64,000 nucleotides of DNA from the NCBI RefSeq assembly GCF_016055025.1, contig NZ_JAECVW010000003.1; one strand, given 5' to 3'. Position numbers and translations under genes: made by a program. A model generated the notes under the pieces. The model was not told where the DNA came from, made no database searches, and saw only the letters and a program-made list of their open reading frames with translations. Shown here in pieces: positions 43,219 to 52,301 of the stretch; the first letter of the stretch is position 1; every line of letters begins with the position of its first letter. The DNA is from Thermoactinomyces intermedius (GTDB taxonomy: Bacteria; Bacillota; Bacilli; Thermoactinomycetales; Thermoactinomycetaceae).

Positions 43219-43309
43219 TCAACGAGGGGAAAGCGAATATGGGAAGAAAACTTCCTGTATTCGCTGTCTTCTTCTTTTGAGGAAAAAAAGACAGGAAAGT
43301 GAAGCACAA

Positions 43310-44011
43310 ATGCCAAAGATTTTGATCGTGGAGGACGAAGTGGAATTGGCCGGTCTGGTTGCCGGGGAATTGCGCCGCGACAGTTATGACACGTTGGTGG
43401 CCCATACGGCCGGCGAAGGATTGGAGCTTTGGAAACAGGAGCAACCGGATCTGGTGATTTTGGATTGGGTGTTGCCGGATATGGAGGGAATCGAGGTCTG
43501 CAGAAAAATCCGGCAAAAATCGGTGGTGCCGATTTTGATGTTGACGGCCCGCGGCAGTGAGATGGAGAGGATTTGGGGACTGGATGTCGGTGCGGATGAT
43601 TATATGACCAAACCTTTCAGCACCGGTGAATTGAGGGCCAGGGTTCGTGCCATGCTCCGCCGAATGGTTTTGATGGAACAGGAGAAGGGAAAACGTGAAC
43701 AGACCTGTATCGATTACGGGTTTATCCGCATGAATGTGGAGACCCGTGAGGTTTTTTTGGAGGATTCGCTGCTGGAACTCACACCCAAGGAATATGAGTT
43801 GTTGCATTTGTTTTTGGCCCACCCGGGCCGGGTGTTCAGCCGGAAATTTTTATTGGAACAAATCTGGGATTTGACTTATGATGGATTTGACCGGACGGTG
43901 GATACGCATGTATCGCGTTTGCGAAGAAAATTGGCGCCTTATTCAAAACATATTCTGACGGTATGGGGAATGGGTTATAAGTTTGTGTTAAAGACAGAAA
44001 ACGGCAAATAA
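43310..44011 (+). CDS. OmpR-family response regulator
   Basis: A 233-aa regulator: receiver domain from PKILIVEDEVELAG with phospho-acceptor Asp in LVILDWVLPDMEG and Lys in MTKPFSTGEL, then a winged-helix domain (TPKEYELLHLFL, RTVDTHVSRLRRKL, GMGYKFV). ATG at 43310 is the natural receiver start; the frame open to 43151 overlaps fadF. It pairs with the kinase gene 75 bp downstream, with a hairpin between. Target genes unknown. Confidence 0.92.
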   Translation: MPKILIVEDEVELAGLVAGELRRDSYDTLVAHTAGEGLELWKQEQPDLVILDWVLPDMEGIEVCRKIRQKSVVPILMLTARGSEMERIWGLDVGADDYMTKPFSTGELRARVRAMLRRMVLMEQEKGKREQTCIDYGFIRMNVETREVFLEDSLLELTPKEYELLHLFLAHPGRVFSRKFLLEQIWDLTYDGFDRTVDTHVSRLRRKLAPYSKHILTVWGMGYKFVLKTENGK

Positions 44012-44029
44012 CGATTCATCACTGGAGTG

Positions 44030-44062
44030 AAAAGGTCTCTGCACAGCAGATGACCTTTTTTT
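44030..44062 (+). terminator. Intercistronic terminator/attenuator between regulator and kinase
   Basis: AAAAGGTC (44030-44037) pairs with GACCTTTT (44052-44059), extended by TCTG/CAGA inside a one-base bulge, then more T. Its place inside a two-component operon would lower kinase relative to regulator. Confidence 0.7.
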
Positions 44063-44086
44063 AAAAGGGATTCGGGGGTCTCATCT

Positions 44087-46060
44087 ATGCAGTTGAAAAG
44101 TTTTCAAAATGCAGGAATCAAGCGGGTGTTGATTGAAACCTTTGCCCCGTTTTTGCTTTTATATGTGCTGATGCTCCTCTGGCAGGTCCGTACTTTTTAT
44201 GAGTTGGTCTGGATGTATATCTTGACGTTTGTTCCCGAGTTTTGGATGAGTGTCTGGCCGGCCTATCGTTTCAAAAAGGGAGAGAATGCCAAAGAAAGTC
44301 TGGCTTTGTGGGCAAAGTTTTTGATCCCTTACCTGACGGGGGTTTTTTGTTTTGAGTGGATCATGGAATGGCTGTTGAAACGGTTGCCCGTTTTCAAAGA
44401 ATATCCTGTTCTTCTGCCGGACAATCAGGAAGTCTATACGGATTATGTCTGGATTTTGGCCATTGCACTTTTCATCTTGGTTGCCTTCCGCCTGATCTTT
44501 TTCCTCCTGGGCGCTATTTGGGAATGGGCATCCGGCCGGCTGGTGCGCCAAATCACCTTATCTCATGTCAATCTGTTTCTTTTTCTGGTGTTTTCCCTGG
44601 TTTCTTCTCTCGTTTTTTATACCGTCACCACCTATATCCCGAAAGTGGTCCGGGGCGAAAATGAAACGGTTCAAGTGGCCCGGTGGGCTTCCTACATGAT
44701 GGAAAACCCCCGGCTTCAGTCGTCGTTGCCCGAGTGGATCCGGCAGGTGGAATCCACAGCATGGAATGAATGGATTTTCCGGTGGTCCCCCTATCAGGTT
44801 GAACGGTATTGGACCATTTACAACAGGAAAGGAGAGTTGGTGGCCGACAGCACTTATCCGTTTTTGAAAGAAGCCCTGATCTCTCAAGCGGCCCATCACG
44901 AAGAAAAAGCGTTTATCCGGGAGGTGCTGAAGACGCAAAAATTGATCAGCATCCCGTTAAAAAGCGGGAGCCGGTACATGACGGCCGCTCCGGTTTACGG
45001 ACACGACGGGCGGATTTTGGGCGTGGTCAATCAGATGATCCGCTTTGACGATTTCTTTTACGTGGATGCAGTGGTGCTGACCATGTTCTTTTCATTTTTG
45101 TTATCCATTCCGCTGATCCTGTTGACGGTATTGCTCGCATTTGTCATTGCTCTTCCCTTTTCCTATCTTCATGCCCGCTTTGTCACCCGGCGGATCGTCC
45201 AGGTGGGGGAAGCGGCCAAAGCCTGGTCCCGGGGAGAGCTTGCCTTCCGGATTCGCGACGAACAAATCGATGAGTTGGGAATCTTGAGCCGCCAGTTGAA
45301 TCAGCTGGCCGGATCTTTGGAAGAAACGACGCATAAATTGCACAATGAAAAGAGACAAGTGGAGAGTTTATTAAAAAGCAAACAGGAGTTTGTCGCCAAC
45401 GTTTCCCACGAGTTGAGGAATCCCCTTGCCATTATCCAGGGTTATGTGGAGCAACTGCACATGCAAGACCCGTGGAAGAAGACGAAAGAGGTGCGAATCC
45501 TGAAACGGGAAGTCACCCGGTTGCAAAAGATGATTGATGACCTTTTTGTCATTGCCACCGAAGATGAAAAAAAATCGCTTGCTTCTTTTTTGCAGCCGGA
45601 AAAAACGCAGGTGGACGGACTCATCAAACAAAGTCATGAAACGTTTTCCCGGATCGCATGGCAAAGCAAAAAAGTAAGTATTTTGTTGGAGATCGAGCCC
45701 GAATTGCCCCTGGTCCGGGTCGACCGGAAGAGGTTGTCGCAAATGCTGGACAATCTGATCCGCAATGCATTGCGCTTCACCCCGAGCGGGTCGATGATCA
45801 AATTATCGGCAAGGTCGGCGGGAAACCACTGTGTCATCGAAGTGCAGGATACGGGAATGGGGATTTCTGAGGATGAACTTCCGTATATTTTCGAGAGGTA
45901 TTACCAGGGGAAAACCGGAGGACGGGAACACGGGGCTGGTCTGGGGCTTGCGCTGGTCAAAGAATGGGTGGAGGCCATGGGCGGAAAAATTGAAGTGGAA
46001 AGCAAGGCCAATCATGGCACGTTGTTTCGCCTCTGTTTTCCTGCGATCGATTCCGAATAA
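44087..46060 (+). CDS. Membrane sensor histidine kinase
   Basis: A 657-aa kinase. Several N-terminal membrane helices (about residues 15-45, 85-105, 125-155, 165-190), an exterior domain (~200-330), a further helix (~330-360), HAMP (RRIVQVGEAAKAWSRGEL), HisKA with EFVANVSHELRNPLAI and HATPase with DNLIRNALRFTP, DTGMGISED and GAGLGLALV. Partner of the upstream response regulator. The unusual multi-helix N-terminus suggests a transport- or membrane-linked signal; I do not recognise it. Confidence 0.88.
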   Translation: MQLKSFQNAGIKRVLIETFAPFLLLYVLMLLWQVRTFYELVWMYILTFVPEFWMSVWPAYRFKKGENAKESLALWAKFLIPYLTGVFCFEWIMEWLLKRLPVFKEYPVLLPDNQEVYTDYVWILAIALFILVAFRLIFFLLGAIWEWASGRLVRQITLSHVNLFLFLVFSLVSSLVFYTVTTYIPKVVRGENETVQVARWASYMMENPRLQSSLPEWIRQVESTAWNEWIFRWSPYQVERYWTIYNRKGELVADSTYPFLKEALISQAAHHEEKAFIREVLKTQKLISIPLKSGSRYMTAAPVYGHDGRILGVVNQMIRFDDFFYVDAVVLTMFFSFLLSIPLILLTVLLAFVIALPFSYLHARFVTRRIVQVGEAAKAWSRGELAFRIRDEQIDELGILSRQLNQLAGSLEETTHKLHNEKRQVESLLKSKQEFVANVSHELRNPLAIIQGYVEQLHMQDPWKKTKEVRILKREVTRLQKMIDDLFVIATEDEKKSLASFLQPEKTQVDGLIKQSHETFSRIAWQSKKVSILLEIEPELPLVRVDRKRLSQMLDNLIRNALRFTPSGSMIKLSARSAGNHCVIEVQDTGMGISEDELPYIFERYYQGKTGGREHGAGLGLALVKEWVEAMGGKIEVESKANHGTLFRLCFPAIDSE

Positions 46061-46086
46061 CCGCACACAACGTGCGGATTTTTTTA
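46061..46086 (+). terminator. Intrinsic terminator after the kinase gene
   Basis: CCGCAC (46061-46066), 5-base loop, GTGCGG (46072-46077), then A and seven T. Confidence 0.8.
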
Positions 46087-46181
46087 TAGAAAATTTTATT
46101 TATGCAGAATAAAGCATTTTATGGTAATAAATAAATTCGATTAACTATTGTTAAAAATAATAATTTCCGGTAAGCTAATGA

Positions 46182-46197
46182 ATGAAGGCGTTTTCAA
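46182..46197 (+). promoter_or_regulatory. Candidate cre site (CcpA) before atoB
   Basis: The 16 bases fit the CcpA consensus WTGNNANCGNWNNCAW with one mismatch (G for A at position 6). Catabolite repression of the homologous mmg operon of Bacillus makes this plausible. Confidence 0.4.
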
Positions 46198-46210
46198 CCA
46201 TATGCCAGCT

Positions 46211-46230
46211 TATCGAACGAACGCTCGATA
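46211..46230 (+). promoter_or_regulatory. TetR-type operator before atoB
   Basis: TATCGA (46211-46216) and TCGATA (46225-46230) flank a partly symmetric CG-rich centre, a 20-bp near-palindrome just upstream of the atoB ribosome site. The TetR gene at 51651 in the same gene string is the likely ligand-sensing repressor (inference). Confidence 0.55.
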
Positions 46231-46259
46231 GAATATCTGTTTACCGGAGGTGAAGCGCT

Positions 46260-47441
46260 TTGTCCGAAACGGTGATTCTGGGTGGTGCACGAACTCCGAT
46301 CGGGAAACTCGGAGGAGGATTAAAGGATAAAAAAGCGGTGGAATTGGGTGGCACGGCCATCCGGGCCGCTCTGGACAAAAGTGGTGTGCCGGATCAATCG
46401 GTGGACGAAGTGATCATGGGGATGGTTTTGCAGGGAGGAGCCGGACAAATTCCCTCCCGCCAGGCCGCACGGCTTGCAGGGTTGAGCTGGGAAGTGGGAA
46501 CGGAGACGATTAACAAAGTCTGCGCATCCGGTCTTCGCAGTGTGACCCTGGCGGATCAGATTTTGCGGGCCGGTGATGCCGGATTGATGGTGGCCGGCGG
46601 CATGGAGAGCATGAGCAATGCGCCTTATGCTTTGCCCGGAGCGCGTTTCGGCCATCGGATGGGCGACGGGAAATTGGTGGATTTGATGGTACATGACGGT
46701 TTGTGGTGCGCGTTTCACGATGTTCACATGATCATCCATGGAAGCAATACGGCCAAAGAACAAGATATTTCGCGGGAAGAGCAGGATGAATGGGCTTTGA
46801 GAAGCCATGAACGGGCATTAAAAGCCATTCAATCGGGCCTCTTTGCGGAAGAGATCGTTCCGGTCACCGTCAAAACCAGAAAAAGTGAACAGGTCGTGGA
46901 TCAGGATGAATCGGTCCGGCCGGACACCACATTGGAAAAATTGGCTGCTTTAAAACCCGCTTACCAACAAGACGGCACCATTACCGCCGGAAATGCCCCC
47001 GGAGTGAACGACGGTGCTTGTGCATTGGTGGTTTCCACCGCCAAAAAAGCGGAGGAGCTGGGTGTGAAACCATGGGCACGCATCTTGGGGCATGCGTCCG
47101 TGGCGATGGAAGCCAAAGACTTTCCCATCACACCGGCATATGCCGTAAGGAAACTGTTAAACAAGCACCAATTGTCGCCTCAGGACATCGATTTGTATGA
47201 AATCAACGAAGCATTTGCCGCAGTGGCCCTGGCCAATCAAAAGCTTTTGGGAATCGATGCGGAAAAACTGAATGTCAACGGTGGTGCCGTGGCATTGGGG
47301 CATCCCATCGGAGCCAGCGGTGCACGCATTCTTCTCACGCTGATCATGGAATTAAGACGTCGCGGCGGAGGATTGGGGGTTGCCGCCATTTGCAGCGGAG
47401 CAGCCCAAGGAGACGCCGTCTTGGTCCGGGTGGATGGATAG
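46260..47441 (+). CDS. atoB: Acetyl-CoA acetyltransferase (thiolase)
   Basis: Reversibly joins or splits acetyl-CoA units. Active-site Cys in NKVCASGLRS, His in GGAVALGHPIGASGAR, and the C-terminal Cys in ICSGAAQGDA. 393 aa. TTG start at 46260 with GGAGGTG 7 bp upstream. Heads a run of six to eight closely spaced genes for acyl-CoA oxidation; resembles mmgA of Bacillus. Confidence 0.95.
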   Translation: MSETVILGGARTPIGKLGGGLKDKKAVELGGTAIRAALDKSGVPDQSVDEVIMGMVLQGGAGQIPSRQAARLAGLSWEVGTETINKVCASGLRSVTLADQILRAGDAGLMVAGGMESMSNAPYALPGARFGHRMGDGKLVDLMVHDGLWCAFHDVHMIIHGSNTAKEQDISREEQDEWALRSHERALKAIQSGLFAEEIVPVTVKTRKSEQVVDQDESVRPDTTLEKLAALKPAYQQDGTITAGNAPGVNDGACALVVSTAKKAEELGVKPWARILGHASVAMEAKDFPITPAYAVRKLLNKHQLSPQDIDLYEINEAFAAVALANQKLLGIDAEKLNVNGGAVALGHPIGASGARILLTLIMELRRRGGGLGVAAICSGAAQGDAVLVRVDG

Positions 47442-47453
47442 AAAGGGAGTGAA

Positions 47454-48320
47454 ATGATGGAAATCAAACGGATAGCAGTGATCGGTGCCGGGCAGATGGG
47501 AAGCGGAATTGCCCAAGTGGCTGCCCAATCCGGTTTTTCCGTTTCTTTGCATGACGTGGCTGAAGAGCAGGTGAAAAAAGGACTGGCGCGGATTGAAGGC
47601 CTCTTGGAAAAAGGAGTGGCGAAAGGGAAGTGGACCAAGGAAGAAAAAGAGGCAGTGTTGTCACGGATCCAAACCACTGCCGACTTGCAGGAAGCGGTCA
47701 AGGATGCGGATCTGGTGATTGAAGCCGTGGTGGAAAACATGGAAGTCAAAACCGATTTGTTCCGCCAGTTGGACCAATACAGTCCGAAGCATGCGATTTT
47801 GGCCAGCAATACTTCTTCCCTGCCCATCACAGAAATTGCCGCAGCGACTTCCCGCCCCGAATCGGTCATTGGCATGCATTTTATGAACCCGGTTCCGGTG
47901 ATGAAATTGGTGGAAGTGATCCGGGGATTGGCCACAGCGGATGAAGTGAATGAAACCGTGAGGAATTTGGCGGAAACGATGGGGAAAGTTCCGGTGGAAG
48001 TCAACGATTTTCCGGGCTTTGTGTCCAACCGCATCCTGATGCCGATGATTAATGAAGCCATTTATGCCGTGTATGAAGGCGTGGCTTCGCCCGAGGATGT
48101 GGACACCGTCATGAAACTGGGGATGAACCATCCGATGGGGCCGCTGACTTTGGCGGATTTTATCGGATTGGACACCTGCCTTTATATCATGGAAACCTTG
48201 TATGAAGGGTTTGGCGACAGCAAATACCGCCCGTGCCCTCTGTTGAGAAAATATGTGAAAGCCGGCTGGCTCGGAAAGAAAAGCGGCCGCGGTTTTTATC
48301 AATATGACAATGAAAAATAG
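47454..48320 (+). CDS. hbd: 3-hydroxybutyryl-CoA dehydrogenase
   Basis: NAD-dependent oxidation of 3-hydroxybutyryl-CoA to acetoacetyl-CoA (mmgB in Bacillus). Rossmann motif VIGAGQMGSGIAQVAAQSG, catalytic His in GMHFMNPVPVM, and the C-terminal dimer domain with NHPMGPLTLADFIGLDT. 288 aa; 12 bp after atoB. With atoB it links C4 acyl-CoA to acetyl-CoA, the route for crotonyl-CoA from lysine as well. Confidence 0.95.
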   Translation: MMEIKRIAVIGAGQMGSGIAQVAAQSGFSVSLHDVAEEQVKKGLARIEGLLEKGVAKGKWTKEEKEAVLSRIQTTADLQEAVKDADLVIEAVVENMEVKTDLFRQLDQYSPKHAILASNTSSLPITEIAAATSRPESVIGMHFMNPVPVMKLVEVIRGLATADEVNETVRNLAETMGKVPVEVNDFPGFVSNRILMPMINEAIYAVYEGVASPEDVDTVMKLGMNHPMGPLTLADFIGLDTCLYIMETLYEGFGDSKYRPCPLLRKYVKAGWLGKKSGRGFYQYDNEK

Positions 48321-48367
48321 AGAAAAAGCATCCTGAATTTTCATTTTCATGGAGTGGAGTGATCCTC

Positions 48368-49510
48368 ATGCGGCTTTATTTTACAGCTGAGCAAGAAATG
48401 ATGCGCAAGATGGTGCGGGACTTTGCAGAAACGGAAATCACTCCGTTGGTCAACCGGATGGATGAAGAAGACCGGTTTCCGAGAGAAATTGTTAATAAAA
48501 TGGCACAACTCGGTTTGATGGGAATTCCGATTCCCGAGGAGTGGGGAGGAGCAGGAGCGGATTTTATTTCTTACATCCTTGCACTGGAAGAGATCTCGAA
48601 AGTCAGTGCCACGGTGGGTGTGATTTTGTCGGTTCATACTTCCGTCGGCACGATGCCGATTTTGACATACGGAAATGAGGAACAGAAAAAGAAATATGTT
48701 CCCCGGCTGGCTTCCGGCGAGTATCTCGGGGCTTTTGCCCTGACCGAACCCCAGGCCGGCTCGGAGGCTTCCAATCTTCGGACCAGTGCCCGGAAAGCAG
48801 GAGACAAATATATTTTGAACGGAAACAAGATCTTCATCACCAACAGTGGGGAAGCGGATGTTTATGTCACGTTCGCCGTGACCGACTCCGGCAAGGGTTC
48901 CAAAGGGATTTCCGCCTTTATTGTGGAGAAAGACACCCCCGGCTTCCGTGTCGGGAAAAAGGAGAAAAAGATGGGCTTAAACGGCTCCAATACATGCGAG
49001 CTGATTTTTGAAGACGCGGAAGTACCGGCAGAAAACCTGCTGGGACGCGAAGGTCAGGGGTATGAAGTGGCGTTGTCCAACCTGGCGGGAGGACGGATCG
49101 GCATTGCCGCCCAGGCAATCGGAATTGCCCAAAGAGCGATGCAGGAAGCCCTTTCTTATGCCAAAGAGCGGAATCAATTCGGGAAACCGATTGCGAAAAA
49201 GCAAGCCATTCAATTTAAGCTGGCTGACATGGCCACGCAAATTGAGGCGGCCCGTCTCTTGATTTACCGGGCAGCGGAGAAAAGGCAAAAAGGAAAACCG
49301 TGCAAGAAAGAGGCATCCATGGCCAAGATGTTTGCATCGGATACGGCCATGAAGGTGACCACCGAAGCGGTCCAAATCTTCGGGGGATATGGTTATACGC
49401 GCGAGTATCCGGTCGAAAGATTATTTCGTGATGCGAAAATTACGCAAATTTATGAAGGCACCAATGAAATTCAACGGATTGTGGTCGCCGGCGAACTGTT
49501 AAACGGTTAG
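48368..49510 (+). CDS. acdA: Acyl-CoA dehydrogenase (short chain), copy 1
   Basis: FAD enzyme making trans-2-enoyl-CoA and passing electrons to ETF. FTAEQEMMRKMVRDFAETEI start, FAD region FALTEPQAGSEASNL and FITNSGEAD, and the catalytic Glu in the terminal TQIYEGTNEIQRIV. 380 aa. ATG at 48368 preferred over GTG 48359 by ribosome-site spacing. It is a tandem paralogue of the next gene; a 62-base segment (49159-49220 region) is nearly identical at DNA level. Confidence 0.93.
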   Translation: MRLYFTAEQEMMRKMVRDFAETEITPLVNRMDEEDRFPREIVNKMAQLGLMGIPIPEEWGGAGADFISYILALEEISKVSATVGVILSVHTSVGTMPILTYGNEEQKKKYVPRLASGEYLGAFALTEPQAGSEASNLRTSARKAGDKYILNGNKIFITNSGEADVYVTFAVTDSGKGSKGISAFIVEKDTPGFRVGKKEKKMGLNGSNTCELIFEDAEVPAENLLGREGQGYEVALSNLAGGRIGIAAQAIGIAQRAMQEALSYAKERNQFGKPIAKKQAIQFKLADMATQIEAARLLIYRAAEKRQKGKPCKKEASMAKMFASDTAMKVTTEAVQIFGGYGYTREYPVERLFRDAKITQIYEGTNEIQRIVVAGELLNG

Positions 49511-49539
49511 AAAACGATGATGGATGGGAGTGAAACCCG

Positions 49540-50682
49540 ATGGAGTTTCAGTTGAGTGAAGAGCATGAAATGATGCGCAAGATGGTGCGTGATTTTGCAT
49601 TAAAAGAAGTGGCCCCGTCTGCAGCCGAACGGGATGAACAAGAGCGTTTCGACCGTACCATTTTCGAAAAAATGGCAACGCTCGGCCTGACGGGCATTCC
49701 CTTCCCCGAAGAATACGGCGGGGGCGGAGCGGACTTTTTGAGTTATGTGATTGCCGTGGAAGAGTTATCCCGGGTTTGCGCGTCCACCGGAGTGACCTTG
49801 TCGGCGCACATCTCCTTGGCCAGCTGGCCGATCTTTAAGTTCGGTACCCCGGAACAAAAAGAACGGTTTTTGCGTCCGTTGGCCGAAGGAAAGAAGTTGG
49901 GGGCTTTCGGTTTGACCGAACCGGGTTCCGGTTCCGATGCGGCGGCCATGAAAACCACTGCCGTCCGCGATGGGGATGAGTATGTTTTAAACGGCAGCAA
50001 AATTTTTATCACCAACGGGGGAGAAGCTGAGATCTATGTCGTTTTTGCCTTGACGGATCCGTCGCTGAAACATAAGGGGACCACGGCATTCATTGTGGAA
50101 AAAGGGACTCCCGGCTTCTCCATCGGCAAAAAAGAAAAGAAATTGGGGATCCGGTCATCCCCAACCACGGAAATTTTGTTTGAAGACTGCCGGATTCCGG
50201 TGAGCCAGCGTTTGGGGGAAGAAGGGGAAGGATTTAAAATCGCCATGATGACGCTCGATGGCGGACGGAACGGGATCGCCGCCCAAGCGGTGGGAATTGC
50301 GCAGGGTGCTTTGGACGAGGCGCTTTTTTATGCCAAAGAGCGGCATCAATTCGGGAAACCGATCGCGAAAAAGCAAGCCATTCAATTTAAACTGGCCGAT
50401 ATGGCCACCCAGATCGAAGCGGCCCGCCTTTTGACCTACCAAGCCGCTTGGAGAGAATCCGAAGGTATTCCTTACGGAAAGGCATCGGCCATGGCCAAAT
50501 TGTTTGCCGGGGATGTTGCCATGCAAGTCACGACGGAAGCCGTTCAAATCTTCGGTGGCTATGGGTACACCCGTGAATATCCGGTGGAGCGCATGATGCG
50601 CGACGCAAAAATCACACAAATTTATGAAGGAACGAATGAAATCCAACGTGTCGTGATCTCAAACCACTTGTTAAAAGAATAA
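49540..50682 (+). CDS. Acyl-CoA dehydrogenase (short chain), copy 2
   Basis: Closer in its N-terminus to Bacillus AcdA than the previous gene: EHEMMRKMVRDFALKEVAPSAAERDEQERFDR. FAD site FGLTEPGSGSDAAAM and catalytic Glu in TQIYEGTNEIQRVV. 380 aa, 29 bp after copy 1. The pair may split straight-chain (butyryl-CoA) and branched (isobutyryl-CoA) substrates, given the mutase downstream (inference). Confidence 0.93.
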   Translation: MEFQLSEEHEMMRKMVRDFALKEVAPSAAERDEQERFDRTIFEKMATLGLTGIPFPEEYGGGGADFLSYVIAVEELSRVCASTGVTLSAHISLASWPIFKFGTPEQKERFLRPLAEGKKLGAFGLTEPGSGSDAAAMKTTAVRDGDEYVLNGSKIFITNGGEAEIYVVFALTDPSLKHKGTTAFIVEKGTPGFSIGKKEKKLGIRSSPTTEILFEDCRIPVSQRLGEEGEGFKIAMMTLDGGRNGIAAQAVGIAQGALDEALFYAKERHQFGKPIAKKQAIQFKLADMATQIEAARLLTYQAAWRESEGIPYGKASAMAKLFAGDVAMQVTTEAVQIFGGYGYTREYPVERMMRDAKITQIYEGTNEIQRVVISNHLLKE

Positions 50683-50704
50683 ACCGTCTCCGGGAGGGGG
50701 AGTG

Positions 50705-51688
50705 ATGGAGAGCTGGATCCAAGCCATCAGGCAAAAAAACAAGCGGCAGATTGCCCGCCTGATCACACGGATTGAAAATCAAGATCCGGATGCGGACAAA
50801 TGGATGGAAGCGATTTATCCCAACACCGGAAATGCATACATTGTCGGAATCACCGGTTCACCGGGGGCCGGCAAAAGCACATTGTTGGACGAAGCCATCT
50901 CTTTTTTGCGACGCCAAAACTTGACGGTCGGGGTCATCTCCATTGACCCCTCCAGCCCCTATACGGGCGGGGCCATTCTGGGGGACCGGGTGAGAATGAC
51001 CCGCCATTCCCTGGATGAGGGGGTTTTTATCCGGAGCATGGGAAGCCGCGGGTCTTTGGGCGGCATTTCCAAATCCGCCGGAGACGCCGTCAAAATTTTG
51101 GATGCCGCCGGCTATGACCTGATTTTATTGGAGACGGTGGGAGTGGGGCAGGCCGAACTGGATGTGATGCATGTGACCGATACCGTGTGCCTGGTTCTCA
51201 ATCCGACCGCCGGGGATGTCATTCAGGTGTTTAAAGCCGGAATCATGGAAATTGCCGATTTGTTTGTCATCAATAAAGCCGATTTGCCGGGAGCCGGACG
51301 CCTGGAATCCGAGATCAACGATTTGCTCGATTTGTCGAAGCAAAAGGCCGGTTGCTGGTACCCCCCCATTGTCCGGACGATTGCGACGCGGGGGGAAGGA
51401 ATTGAGAAGTGGTGGGAAGCGATCGGACGGCATCGCCGCCATCTGGAAGAAAACGGGGAATTGAAAAGGAAGCGGAAGAAACAGTTGGAGCTGGAAACCC
51501 GCCAAATCATTGAAGAATGGGTCCGGCGCCGCTTGGAGAGGGCATGGAGGAGTCCGGATTGGAAAAAAGATTTGCAAAAGCTGGAATCCCGCGAGATCAG
51601 TCCGCGGAAGCTGGCTGAAAAATGGATCGGGACATTGGGGAGGGGAGCCTGTGAAGAAACATTCCAAACTGATTCCTTCGATGATTAA
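50705..51688 (+). CDS. meaB: MeaB/ArgK-family GTPase (B12 mutase chaperone)
   Basis: G3E-class GTPase that protects and loads acyl-CoA mutases with adenosylcobalamin. Walker A GITGSPGAGKSTLLDEA, ISIDPSSPYTGGAILGDRVRM, ETVGVGQAE, base-recognition NKAD; helical C-terminal arm. 327 aa. ATG at 50705 has GGAGG 7 bp upstream. Notable because the mutase downstream already carries a fused G-domain; the partner of this free copy may be a mutase outside the window. Confidence 0.93.
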   Translation: MESWIQAIRQKNKRQIARLITRIENQDPDADKWMEAIYPNTGNAYIVGITGSPGAGKSTLLDEAISFLRRQNLTVGVISIDPSSPYTGGAILGDRVRMTRHSLDEGVFIRSMGSRGSLGGISKSAGDAVKILDAAGYDLILLETVGVGQAELDVMHVTDTVCLVLNPTAGDVIQVFKAGIMEIADLFVINKADLPGAGRLESEINDLLDLSKQKAGCWYPPIVRTIATRGEGIEKWWEAIGRHRRHLEENGELKRKRKKQLELETRQIIEEWVRRRLERAWRSPDWKKDLQKLESREISPRKLAEKWIGTLGRGACEETFQTDSFDD

Positions 51689-52301
51689 AAATGAGCGCTT
51701 GATCGAACAAAGGCGGGAGCAGATCATCGAAGGGGCGGTTCGGTTATTCGTGGAAAAAGGCTTTCACAAAACCACCACTCGCGAGATTGCCAGAGAATGC
51801 GGACTGTCGATCGGGACCATGTATGAATACATTCAAAGCAAAGAAGACGTTCTTTATCTGGTCTGTGAGCATATCCATTCCAAATTGGAGAGCCGGTTGC
51901 TGAAAGTCATGAACGAAGAAGATACCGGAATGGAATCTTTGCAAAAAAGCTTGAAACAATTGTTCCGCGTCATGGATGAGATGCGCTCCTTGGTTCTTTT
52001 GATTTATCAAGAAACCAAATCCTTGCCCAAAGACAAGATGAAATATGTATTGAAAAAAGAAGAAGACATCACCAATTTATTTTCCCGAATTTTAGAAAAA
52101 GGAATGGACGACGGAACCATCCGAATCGATCCTTCCTCCATCAAGTTGATGGCCCACAACATCATGGTGATCGGCCAAATGTGGACCTTTCGCCACTGGG
52201 CGTTGGGGCGCGAATATGATGTGGAAGAATACACAAAGCGGCAAATGGCTTTGTTGTTGGGAGAATTTACAGCAGGAGGCGATCGGGATGCAGGGGATTA
52301 A
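51651..52301 (+). CDS. TetR-family regulator
   Basis: A 216-aa repressor: N-terminal helix-turn-helix GAVRLFVEKGFHKTTTREIARECGLSIGTMYEYI, then an all-helical ligand domain. GTG at 51651 follows GGGGAGGGGAG; the gene overlaps meaB by 38 bp and icmF by 14 bp, so it is coupled to both. It probably senses an acyl-CoA and controls the atoB-icmF string through the near-palindrome at 46211-46230 (inference). Confidence 0.88.
   Translation: MKKHSKLIPSMIKNERLIEQRREQIIEGAVRLFVEKGFHKTTTREIARECGLSIGTMYEYIQSKEDVLYLVCEHIHSKLESRLLKVMNEEDTGMESLQKSLKQLFRVMDEMRSLVLLIYQETKSLPKDKMKYVLKKEEDITNLFSRILEKGMDDGTIRIDPSSIKLMAHNIMVIGQMWTFRHWALGREYDVEEYTKRQMALLLGEFTAGGDRDAGD

Noticed and set aside
51510..51650. Longer start for the TetR regulator
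   Set aside because: The extra 47 residues lie in the meaB frame shadow and have no helix-turn-helix likeness; GTG 51651 has a strong ribosome site.
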